From NCBI RefSeq assembly GCF_001618005.1, contig NZ_LQXA01000028.1, forward strand, positions 1 to 64,000: DNA of 64,000 nucleotides, given 5' to 3'. Of this stretch, positions 38,847 to 47,595 are shown one piece after another. Both the position numbers and the translations under genes were made by a program. The notes beneath the pieces were generated by a model. The model worked only from the letters and a program-made list of their open reading frames with translations. It was not told the DNA's origin and made no database searches. This DNA is from Clavibacter tessellarius. Its GTDB lineage: Bacteria; Actinomycetota; Actinomycetes; Actinomycetales; Microbacteriaceae. Within the stretch, counting starts at the first letter, position 1. Every line of letters begins with the position of its first letter.

Positions 38847-40151
38847 TCAGACCTTCGCGCGCCAGTCCTCGGCGGCCTCTGCCTCGGTGATCGGCACGTC
38901 CGACTCGTCCTCGATCACGCCGATCGACTCGGTGGGCGGATCGATGACGGTCGCCTCGTCGCGGCGGTGGCGGAGGATGTCCTGCACGTAGGCCGTGACG
39001 GCCTCCGCCAGCGGGATGTCCCGGTTCATCTTCTGCGACATGTACCAGCGGTGCTCCAGCAGCTGGTGGAACACCTCGGCGGGCTCGAGCTTGCCGCGGA
39101 GGTCGCGGGGGATCGCGCGCACGACGGGCTCGAAGACGCGGGCGAGCCACTCGTGGGCCACCATCTCCTCGTCGTGGTCCTGCTTGTCGGCCGCCGCGGT
39201 GTAGGAGTCGAGGTCGTTGAGCAGGCGCCTGGCCTGGTTCTCCTGCGCGTCCACGCCCGTGAGGCGCAGCAGCCGCCGCTGGTGGTGCCCGGCGTCGACG
39301 ACCTTGGGCTGGATCCGCACCTGCGAGCCCTCCGCGGTGGTGCGGATGGCGAGCTCCTCGATGTCGAAGCCCAGGTCGTTGAGCCGGTCGACGCGCTCGT
39401 TGATGCGCCACCGCTCCGAGGTGGGGAACTCCTCGCGTCCCGTGAGCTCCTTCCAGAGCATCCGGTACTGCGCCACGATGCGCGTGCTCGTCTCGAGCGG
39501 GTCGAGCCCCTCCTCGATGCGGCCCCCGGCCTCGAGGTCCATGAGCTCGCCGGCGATGTTGACCCGCGCGATCTCGAGGTCGTTCTCGCGCTGCCCGTTG
39601 GAGAGGCCGCCGTTGAAGAGCTTGCCGGTCTCGGCATCCACGAGGTAGGCCGCGAACGCGCCGGCGTCGCGCCGGAAGAGGGTGTTCGAGAGCGAGACGT
39701 CGCCCCAGAAGAAGCCGATCATGTGCAGGCGCACCAGGAGCACGGCGAGGGCGTCGACGAGACGCGTCGCCGTGTCGGGCCGGAGCTGCTGGGAGAAGAG
39801 CGCCCGGTAGGGCAGCGAGAACTTGAGGTGGCGCGTGACGAGCACCGACTTGAGCGGGTCGCCGTCCTCGTCCGTGCGGTTCGTGATGACCGCGACCGGC
39901 TCCACGCACGGGATCTCGAGGCGCTGGAGCGTCCGCAGCATGTCGTACTCCCCGCGCGCCATCTCGTCCGTCGTCTCCTTGATGGCGATCACGTAGCCGG
40001 ACAGGTTCGCGAACCGCACGAGGTGCCGCGAGATGCCCTTCGGCAGGGTCGCGATGGCCGAGGAGGGCCACTCGTCGAGCGGCAGCTGCCACGGCAGGTC
40101 GAGGAGCGCGGGGTCGACCGTCGCCGCGGTGATGTTGAGGGATCCGGCCAT
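38847..40151 (-). CDS. DUF4032 protein with a kinase-like (Kdo/WaaP-type) core
   Basis: The 434-residue product has features of a protein-kinase-like fold in its first half: VIAIKE with Lys58, a WGDVSLSN motif (Asp151, Asn156) resembling the catalytic loop of lipopolysaccharide kinases, and YLVDAETGK (Asp172) resembling a metal-binding DxE. The second half corresponds to the DUF4032 domain (ERVDRLNDLGFDIEEL...RWYMSQK). Substrate unknown. A TAGGGT box lies six bases before the ATG. It is monocistronic and reads toward a strong terminator. Confidence 0.85.
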   Translation of the reverse strand: MAGSLNITAATVDPALLDLPWQLPLDEWPSSAIATLPKGISRHLVRFANLSGYVIAIKETTDEMARGEYDMLRTLQRLEIPCVEPVAVITNRTDEDGDPLKSVLVTRHLKFSLPYRALFSQQLRPDTATRLVDALAVLLVRLHMIGFFWGDVSLSNTLFRRDAGAFAAYLVDAETGKLFNGGLSNGQRENDLEIARVNIAGELMDLEAGGRIEEGLDPLETSTRIVAQYRMLWKELTGREEFPTSERWRINERVDRLNDLGFDIEELAIRTTAEGSQVRIQPKVVDAGHHQRRLLRLTGVDAQENQARRLLNDLDSYTAAADKQDHDEEMVAHEWLARVFEPVVRAIPRDLRGKLEPAEVFHQLLEHRWYMSQKMNRDIPLAEAVTAYVQDILRHRRDEATVIDPPTESIGVIEDESDVPITEAEAAEDWRAKV

Positions 40152-40251
40152 GGTGCGACCCTACCCGACCCCGGAAACGCCGCTGCCGCGGCCCCGGTGC
40201 TCCCGGGGGAGCGAGGGGACCGCGGCAGCGGACGTGCGGTGACGGAGCGGA

Positions 40252-41352
40252 TCAGCCCGCGGCGACCGGCGCGTTGAGGCGGAGGCCGCTCTCGGCGTCG
40301 AAGGCGTGGAGGTGGCCCGGCTGCGGCGTGATGAAGACGGTGTCGCCGGCGTTCGGGTGCAGGCGGCCGTCGACGCGCGCGACGAGGTCGGTGCGCTTGC
40401 CCTCGATGTCGGTGTGGCCGTAGAGGTAGCCGTCCGCGCCGAGCTCCTCGACGAGGTCGACCGTGACCGAGAGGCCCTGGCCCTGCGTCGTGGAGACGAC
40501 GACGTCCTCGGGACGCACGCCGATGGTCACGGCGTTTCCGCTCGCGTTCGTGAGCACGTCGCGCTCGACGGGCACCACGGCGGAGCCGAACTGCACGCCG
40601 CCGTCGACGACGTTCGCGGTGAAGAGGTTCATCGCGGGCGAGCCGATGAAGCCGGCCACGAAGACGTTCTGCGGCTTCTCGTAGAGGTCGCGCGGGGTGC
40701 CGACCTGCTGCAGGACGCCGTCCTTGAGGACCGCGATGCGGTCGCCCATGGTGAGCGCCTCGGTCTGGTCGTGGGTGACGTAGACCGTGGTGACGCCGAG
40801 GCGGCGCTGGAGCGACGCGATCTGCGTGCGGGTCTGGACGCGGAGCTTGGCGTCGAGGTTTGACAGCGGCTCGTCCATGAGGAACACCTGCGGCTGGCGC
40901 ACGATGGCGCGGCCCATGGCGACGCGCTGGCGCTGGCCGCCGGAGAGGGCCTTGGGCTTCCGGCTGAGGTAGGGCTCGAGGTCGAGGAGCTTGGCGGCCT
41001 CGAGGACGCGGGTGGCCCGCTCGTCCTTGCCGACGCCGGCGATCTTGAGCGCGAAGCCCATGTTCTCGGCGACGGTCATGTGGGGGTACAGCGCGTAGTT
41101 CTGGAACACCATCGCGATGTCGCGGTCCTTCGGCGGCACGTCCGTGACGTTGCGGTCGCCGATGAAGATGTTGCCGTCGTTGACCTCCTCGAGGCCCGCG
41201 AGCATGCGGAGGGTGGTCGACTTGCCGCAGCCGGACGGGCCGACGAGGACGAGGAACTCGCCGTCGGCGACCTCCAGGTCGATCTGGTCGACGGCCGGGC
41301 GGGTGGAGCCCGGGTACAGGCGCGTGGCCTTGTCGAAAGTTACTGATGCCAT
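40252..41352 (-). CDS. msiK: MsiK-type multiple-sugar ABC transporter ATPase
   Basis: This ATPase energises several carbohydrate ABC importers whose operons lack their own ATPase; none of those importers is in this window. The 366-residue product has Walker [10 protein letters not shown] (38-46), FQNYALYPHMTV, signature LSGGQRQR, Walker B VFLMDEP and a C-terminal TOBE regulatory domain (IGVRPEDV). The ATG at 41352 follows a GAAGGAGAA site. The frame stays open upstream to 41490 and would add a His-rich leader, but the ribosome site and the RNA hairpin support the shorter form. Confidence 0.93.
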   Translation of the reverse strand: MASVTFDKATRLYPGSTRPAVDQIDLEVADGEFLVLVGPSGCGKSTTLRMLAGLEEVNDGNIFIGDRNVTDVPPKDRDIAMVFQNYALYPHMTVAENMGFALKIAGVGKDERATRVLEAAKLLDLEPYLSRKPKALSGGQRQRVAMGRAIVRQPQVFLMDEPLSNLDAKLRVQTRTQIASLQRRLGVTTVYVTHDQTEALTMGDRIAVLKDGVLQQVGTPRDLYEKPQNVFVAGFIGSPAMNLFTANVVDGGVQFGSAVVPVERDVLTNASGNAVTIGVRPEDVVVSTTQGQGLSVTVDLVEELGADGYLYGHTDIEGKRTDLVARVDGRLHPNAGDTVFITPQPGHLHAFDAESGLRLNAPVAAG

Positions 41353-41360
41353 TTCGGTGT

Positions 41361-41400
41361 TCTCCTTCACGGGCAGGTACGTGCCCGACGATCCGTGGTG
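41361..41400 (-). promoter_or_regulatory. Candidate msiK RNA motif in the msiK leader
   Basis: On the minus strand CGGGCA (41387-41382) pairs with TGCCCG (41375-41370) around the loop CGTACC; the helix can be extended after an asymmetric bulge by CAC with GTG directly before AAGGAG. An msiK RNA motif has been described only from 5' leaders of actinobacterial msiK genes, so position and gene match. I did not compare it with the published covariance model. Confidence 0.6.
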
Positions 41401-41664
41401 ATGGATGTGATGCTCATGGCTCATCGCTGTGGGCGACGACGACCACCCGATGAGTATTGCACGAGGGCCATGGAGCGGGAAGCGCACCATGATGCGGATC
41501 GGCGGCTATTCCCCACCTGGGGACCTCCGCCGCCGAGCCTGTATCGTCGGATGGACGACCTCCTCGCGCGGCCGCGTCATCGCTTTCCCAGGCTGCCCGC
41601 CTAGAGTCCTGAGGTCGTGCGGGAGCCCGCCCGCACCCGACATCCATCCCCTGAGCGAGGATCC

Positions 41665-42576
41665 ATGAGCAGCACGCCGCCCGCGCACGAACCGCACGGC
41701 GGCCATCGTCGACGCCGCGAGGCGGCGCGCGAGAAGGCCCGGCTCAACCGCATGAAGCAGCGACGTCGCGACGTCGCGACGCGCGGCCTCGTGCGCGGCG
41801 GCATCGCGGTGGCCCTCGTCGCCGTCGTGGTCGTGGTCGGCCTCATCGTCGTCCAGGGCGCCCGCCCCGCCGGACCCGGCCCCCAGAACATGGCGAGCGA
41901 CGGCATCCTCATCGGCAAGGACCTGGCAGCCGTCCCCACCCGGGCGCTCGAGCCGCAGCAGGTCCCGGTCCCCACCCAGTCCGAGGCCGCCGGCGTCGCC
42001 CACATCCGCGTGTACGTCGACTACCTCTGCACGGCGTGCAAGGAGTTCCAGGACACGAACGGGGCGCAGATGGAGGGGTGGCTGCAGTCCGGCGCCGCCA
42101 CCGTCGAGGTGCACCCCGTCGCCATACTCACGAGCAAGTCGCAGGGGTACTCGCAGCGCGCTGCCAACGCCGCCGCCTGCGTCGCCGACACCTCGCCCGA
42201 CGACTTCTGGGCGTTCAACGCGTCCCTGTTCGCGGAGCAGCCGGCGGAGCAGAGCACGGGGCTCAGCGACGAGCGCATCACGGAGCTCGCGGGGCAGGCT
42301 GGCGCCTCGTCGCCCGACGTGGCGAAGTGCATCGCGGACCAGCGCTTCCAGTCCTGGGTCAACGCCGCCACCGATCGCGTCCTCAACGGCGACATCCCCG
42401 ACTCCAACGTCGCGAAGGTCGTCGGCGCTCCCGTCATCGTCGTCGGCGAGCGGCAGTACACGGGTCAGCCGGACGACGCCAAGGCGTTCGCGGCGTTCGT
42501 GCTGCAGGCCGCTGGGCAGGACCCGACCTCCACGCCGACGCCCGCCCCCGAGGCGACCCCCGCCACCGCGCCGTAG
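41665..42576 (+). CDS. Membrane-anchored DsbA-like thiol oxidoreductase
   Basis: The 303-residue product has a basic cytoplasmic N-terminus (1-43), one membrane helix (about 44-64) and an extracytoplasmic thioredoxin/DsbA domain with the active site CTAC (122-125) in DYLCTACKEFQ and the cis-proline loop GAPVIVVGE. It should form or rearrange disulfides in exported proteins. Two extra cysteines (VADTSP- and VAKCIAD-region) occur in the helical insert. A Thr/Pro/Ala tail follows. The ATG at 41665 has a GAGCGAGG site. Confidence 0.88.
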   Translation: MSSTPPAHEPHGGHRRRREAAREKARLNRMKQRRRDVATRGLVRGGIAVALVAVVVVVGLIVVQGARPAGPGPQNMASDGILIGKDLAAVPTRALEPQQVPVPTQSEAAGVAHIRVYVDYLCTACKEFQDTNGAQMEGWLQSGAATVEVHPVAILTSKSQGYSQRAANAAACVADTSPDDFWAFNASLFAEQPAEQSTGLSDERITELAGQAGASSPDVAKCIADQRFQSWVNAATDRVLNGDIPDSNVAKVVGAPVIVVGERQYTGQPDDAKAFAAFVLQAAGQDPTSTPTPAPEATPATAP

Positions 42577-42624
42577 GCGGCGCACCGGCTCCTATGATGG
42601 ATCGACGGCCCGCGAGGGCGGTCG

Positions 42625-42697
42625 GCCGGCCTGGCGCAATTGGTAGCGCACCGCACTTGTAATGCGGCGGTTACGGGTTCGAGTCCCGTGGCCGGCT
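42625..42697 (+). tRNA. tRNA-Thr (anticodon TGT)
   Basis: Acceptor arms GCCGGCC (42625-42631) and GGCCGGC (42690-42696) pair fully. The D arm is GCGC-AATTGGTA-GCGC, the anticodon loop CTTGTAA is enclosed by CCGCA/TGCGG, and the T arm is ACGGG-TTCGAGT-CCCGT. Discriminator is T. CCA is not encoded. Confidence 0.97.
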
Positions 42698-42710
42698 CGA
42701 GACGGTCGCC

Positions 42711-43298
42711 TCAGTCGAGGACCGTGATCATCCGCTCGCCGGGGACGACGATGCGCGGGCCCTTGCCGTCGGGTTCGGCGTCGCCGACGTACAGCCACCC
42801 GAGCAGGTCCTCCCCGTCGGACAGCCCGTGCATGCGGCGGACCGGGTCGCTGCGCGTGAGACCCCCGGTGCGCCAGAAGACGCCCCAGCCCTGCTCCTCG
42901 AGCAGCAGCGTGAGCGCGTGGGCCACGCCGGCGGCGACGGCCTCCTGCTCCCACTCCGGGACCTTGCGGCTGGGCGTGCGGCGGACGACCACGGCGACGA
43001 GCAGGCTCGCGCGATGGACCTTCTTGCCGTGCTTGCCGGATCCGGCGTCACCTGCCGCCTCGTCCATCGCCGCGCCGAGGCGGTCGCGCGCGGTCCCGCG
43101 GATCTCGATGACGCGCCAGGGGCGCAGGCCTCCGTGGTCGGCCAGCCGGCAGGCGGCCTCGACGAGCGGGACGAGGTCCTCGTGCGAGGGCGAGGCCGCA
43201 CCCACGGAGGAGCGGGAGCGCCGCCCGCGCAGCGCGTCGAGCACGGGGGTGCCGGGCCCGGTCGGGTCGGCGTCGCCGCCCGCCCGGTGCCGCGGCAT
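42711..43298 (-). CDS. Nitroreductase-family protein
   Basis: The 195-residue product fits the FMN-dependent nitroreductase fold: LRGRRSRS near the N-terminus, HGGLRPWRVIEIRG in the middle and a late GWGVFWRTG/ LGWLYVGDAE section. Substrates are typically nitroaromatics, quinones or flavin-linked metabolites; none is indicated. The ATG at 43298 has a CGGAG site. The start lies six bases after the msrB stop, so it is probably co-transcribed with the methionine sulfoxide reductase, which hints at redox stress. Confidence 0.8.
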   Translation of the reverse strand: MPRHRAGGDADPTGPGTPVLDALRGRRSRSSVGAASPSHEDLVPLVEAACRLADHGGLRPWRVIEIRGTARDRLGAAMDEAAGDAGSGKHGKKVHRASLLVAVVVRRTPSRKVPEWEQEAVAAGVAHALTLLLEEQGWGVFWRTGGLTRSDPVRRMHGLSDGEDLLGWLYVGDAEPDGKGPRIVVPGERMITVLD

Positions 43299-43303
43299 CG
43301 GGG

Positions 43304-43705
43304 TCACTCCGCCGTGCGGAACGACATGGAGACCGAGTTCATGCAGAACCGGTCGCCCGTGGGGGTCTGCGGGGCGTCGTCGAAGACGTGCCCGAGGTGC
43401 GATCCGCACCGTGCGCAGACGACCTCGACGCGCTTCATGCCGAGGCTGGTGTCGGTGTACAGCTTGACCGCGTCGCTCTCCTTCGGCGCGTAGAAGCTCG
43501 GCCACCCGCAGTGGGAGTCGAACTTCGTGTCGCTCGTGAAGAGCTCGGCACCGCAGGCCTTGCAGCCGTAGACGCCGGTGCGGTCCTCGTCCAGCAGCTC
43601 GCCCGTCCAGGGGCGCTCGGTGGCCTGCTGTCGCAGCACCGCGTACTCCTCGGGGGAGAGCTCCTGACGCCACTGCTCGTCGGTCTTCTCGATCTCGTAG
43701 GCCAT
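43304..43705 (-). CDS. msrB: Peptide methionine-(R)-S-oxide reductase
   Basis: This enzyme repairs oxidised methionine residues of the R configuration. The 133-residue product has two zinc-binding CxxC pairs (Cys48/51 and Cys97/100), HCGWPSF (Cys66) and the catalytic RFCMNS (Cys121). The ATG has an AAGGA site about nine bases upstream. A longer ORF upstream to 44239 is a frame artefact. Confidence 0.96.
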   Translation of the reverse strand: MAYEIEKTDEQWRQELSPEEYAVLRQQATERPWTGELLDEDRTGVYGCKACGAELFTSDTKFDSHCGWPSFYAPKESDAVKLYTDTSLGMKRVEVVCARCGSHLGHVFDDAPQTPTGDRFCMNSVSMSFRTAE

Positions 43706-43906
43706 GGTGCGGGTCCTTTCTCGCTGGTCGATCCTAGGGGCGGCGTCCCAGCGCGCCTCCTGGGTCAACCGACGCGGTGCCCCGAGGATTCCTCGGGCGA
43801 GGACGCTTCGCCGCCCGGCGTGGGCGGATCCGGCCGTCGCCCGCCCGACGGGACACCCCGCGCGCGTTCGCGAGGCGCCCAGGATCCCGCCCCTAGTATG
43901 TGGGGG

Positions 43907-44257
43907 ATGTCGGGGAAGGAGCACGCCGTGGACCACCGCGAAGCCCGCTCCGCCACCGCCCCCTCTCCCCAGGACGCGGGCGTCGTCGAGCTCGACGAGC
44001 GCTCGCGCGCCGTCCTCGACTTCGAACGCGACTGGACCCGGCACGCCGGGGCCAAGGAGGAGGCCATCCGCCAGGCCTTCGGCCTGTCGGCCACCCGCTA
44101 CTACCAGCTGCTGGGCGCCCTCATCGAGACGCGTCCGGCGCTCGCCTACGACCCGCTCCTCGTCGGCCGGCTCCTCCGACTGCGTGAGACGCGCGCCGCG
44201 GCCCGCGCCGCGCGAGCGCTCCCCGCCGGTCTCCCGCACCGCCCGAACGCGCGCTGA
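43907..44257 (+). CDS. DUF3263 protein
   Basis: The 116-residue product consists of an acidic, Ala-rich N-terminus and a DUF3263 domain: RAVLDFERDWTRHAGAKEEAI, then FGLSATRYYQLLGALIETRPALAYDPLLVGRLLRLRE, which reads like a small helix-turn-helix. In mycobacteria the homologue precedes virR, as here. A TAGTAT box lies seven bases before the ATG, implying a leaderless message. The molecular role is not known to me. Confidence 0.85.
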   Translation: MSGKEHAVDHREARSATAPSPQDAGVVELDERSRAVLDFERDWTRHAGAKEEAIRQAFGLSATRYYQLLGALIETRPALAYDPLLVGRLLRLRETRAAARAARALPAGLPHRPNAR

Positions 44258-44289
44258 CCCGCGCCCTACCGAGGAGACTCGAGACCGCC

Positions 44290-44865
44290 ATGCCCTCCCA
44301 CGCTCCCGACCGGTTCGACGACGTACCCGGCGACCTCAGCCGCGTCGGCGCGCACCGCGCCCCGCGCCCTCGCCATCACCGGTTCCGGGCGTTCGCCTGG
44401 GCGGCGCTCGCCACGGGCCTCCTCGTCGGGCTCGGGGTGGTCGGGCTGTTCGTGATCGACGACCGGGTGTCCTTCACGGACATCATCCCGAACGACAGCG
44501 CCTCCGAGGAGGCGGCGGCTCCCACCGAGACGCCGACCGTGGCGCCCACCACGGTCCCAGGGATGGTCGTGACCGTGCTCAACGGCACCCGCACGTCGGG
44601 CCTCTCGGCCAAGGCCGCCACAGCGCTCCAGACGGCCGGCTGGAAGATCGGCTCCCGGGTGAACGCGAGCTCGTCCGACATCACGACGACCACCGTCTAC
44701 TACTACGACGCAGCGGACGAGGGCGCGGCCCGCGGGCTCGTGGCGCAGCTCGGGGTGGGCGACGTGCAGCAGTCCGAGCAGTTCCGCCCCGCGCAGGGCA
44801 CGGCGGCCGCCCAGGCGGCGCGCCTCACGGCTGTCCTCGGCGCGGACTACGCGGCCCGCGGCTAG
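44290..44865 (+). CDS. VirR-like LytR_C membrane protein
   Basis: The 191-residue product has a cytoplasmic N-terminus, one membrane helix (about 36-56), a Thr/Pro/Glu linker and a single extracytoplasmic LytR_C domain (about 90-185; [21 protein letters not shown]...GWKIG). It lacks the LytR-CpsA-Psr catalytic domain. The same architecture and the same DUF3263 neighbour characterise mycobacterial VirR, which influences vesicle release and cell-wall remodelling. The gene follows DUF3263 by 32 bp. Confidence 0.85.
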   Translation: MPSHAPDRFDDVPGDLSRVGAHRAPRPRHHRFRAFAWAALATGLLVGLGVVGLFVIDDRVSFTDIIPNDSASEEAAAPTETPTVAPTTVPGMVVTVLNGTRTSGLSAKAATALQTAGWKIGSRVNASSSDITTTTVYYYDAADEGAARGLVAQLGVGDVQQSEQFRPAQGTAAAQAARLTAVLGADYAARG

Positions 44866-45076
44866 ACGACGGCGGGCCCCGTCGGGCCCGTGGGGAAACC
44901 GGGCACCGGATGCGCCAGCCTGGCTATCGTGCTGCCTGGTCGCATGCCCCTCGCGTCCCGGCTCTGCACGCCGCCGTCCCGAGGGCGTGTCGCGGGGCCG
45001 ATGCAGGGCTCCGCGATCGACCCGGGGGTGGCGGTACCGCGCCCCCGCCATCGCGCAGTCGCACTGGGAGAAGCAC
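44866..45076 (+). other. Leader region of cspA
   Basis: The gap holds a TATCGT hexamer at 44925-44930, a plausible -10 box, which would give a 5' leader of about 140 nt. Long structured leaders are typical of cold-inducible csp genes. The leader contains several GC-rich inverted repeats, but I cannot assign a specific thermosensor. Confidence 0.45.
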
Positions 45077-45295
45077 ATGGCCAACGGAACCGTGAAGTGG
45101 TTCAACGGGGAGAAGGGGTTCGGATTCATCACCGTGGACCCGGTAGAGGGCGGCGCCGCCCAGCAGGACGTCTTCGTCCACTACTCGGCCATAGAGATGT
45201 CGGGATACAAGGTCCTCGAGGAGGGGCAGCGGGTCGTCTTCGAGATCGGCCAGGGGTCCAAGGGCCTGCAGGCCGAGAAGGTCACGCTGGGCTGA
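45077..45295 (+). CDS. cspA: Cold-shock protein
   Basis: The 72-residue OB-fold protein has RNP1 KGFGFITV and RNP2 VFVHYSAI and is expected to bind single-stranded RNA/DNA. It carries a short insert (PVEGGAAQQ) between the two motifs. The ATG has a GGGAG site six bases upstream and a long leader. A compact hairpin follows the stop. Confidence 0.95.
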   Translation: MANGTVKWFNGEKGFGFITVDPVEGGAAQQDVFVHYSAIEMSGYKVLEEGQRVVFEIGQGSKGLQAEKVTLG

Positions 45296-45309
45296 CTCCG
45301 CGCTCCCAC

Positions 45310-45338
45310 GACGCCGCCGTCCCCGGGACGGCGGCGTC
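45310..45338 (+). terminator. Hairpin terminator after cspA
   Basis: A 13-bp perfect stem (45310-45322 with 45326-45338) closes on a 3-nt loop between cspA and the groL regulatory region. Confidence 0.7.
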
Positions 45339-45381
45339 GCGCATGTCCGCCACGTGTCCTCCCCCAGGCCGCCGCCTGTGA

Positions 45382-47115
<1,734 letters not shown>

Positions 47116-47122
47116 TCCGAAC

Positions 47123-47148
47123 GGGCGGGAGCGGCGACGCTCCCGCCC
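47123..47148 (+). terminator. First hairpin terminator after groL
   Basis: A 10-bp stem (GGGCGGGAGC at 47123-47132 with GCTCCCGCCC at 47139-47148) with a 6-nt loop begins eight bases after the groL stop. Confidence 0.7.
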
Positions 47149-47161
47149 CGCATCACCCTCA

Positions 47162-47208
47162 GCACGACGAAGCGGGCGGTCCCTCCGGGGCCGCCCGCTT
47201 CGTCGTGC
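47162..47208. terminator. Second hairpin terminator between groL and the WXG100 gene
   Basis: An 18-bp perfect stem (47162-47179 with 47191-47208) with an 11-nt loop contains the CACGACGAAG motif found in other hairpins here. Together with the previous hairpin it isolates groL from the convergent gene. Confidence 0.8.
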
Positions 47209-47259
47209 GCTCATGCGCTCCCGGCAGGGCGCGAGGCCGGCCCGGGTGGTGCAGGAGCC

Positions 47260-47550
47260 CTAGTGCGCGAACATGCGCGCGTTCCCCTCCTCGACCTCGG
47301 CGTACTGGCGGGCCGCCGAGCTCAGTGCCTGGTTGATGCTCGCGAGAGCCTCCTCCACCCGCTGCTGCGTGCCCTTCCACTCCGCCACGACACCCTGGAA
47401 CGCGGTGGCGGCGCTGCCGGACCACGAGCCCTGCAGATCCGCCAGCTGCCCATGCAGGCCGGACACCTCCGCCTGGATGCGGCCGATGCTTCCCTGGACC
47501 GCCGCGGTCGCGCTGAGCACGGCCTCGCTGTCCACCTGGTACCTCGTCAT
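47260..47550 (-). CDS. WXG100-family protein (ESAT-6/CFP-10-like)
   Basis: The 96-residue product is a helix-turn-helix hairpin with the WxG turn as WSG at 43-45 and a C-terminal YxxxE motif (Tyr83-Glu87), both features of type VII secretion substrates. It is encoded alone: no paired WXG100 gene, EccC ATPase or LXG toxin is adjacent. It may be exported by a system encoded elsewhere as a homodimer. The ATG follows a GGAGGAGGAG-type site. Confidence 0.9.
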   Translation of the reverse strand: MTRYQVDSEAVLSATAAVQGSIGRIQAEVSGLHGQLADLQGSWSGSAATAFQGVVAEWKGTQQRVEEALASINQALSSAARQYAEVEEGNARMFAH

Positions 47551-47595
47551 GTGCTCCTCCTCCTGGTCGACGGACGACCGGAGGCTAGGGGCGGG

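Noticed and set aside
41353-41490. Longer msiK reading frame with a His-rich N-terminus
   Set aside because: The GAAGGAGAA site and the RNA hairpin sit directly before ATG 41352, and MASVTF is the usual start of this family.
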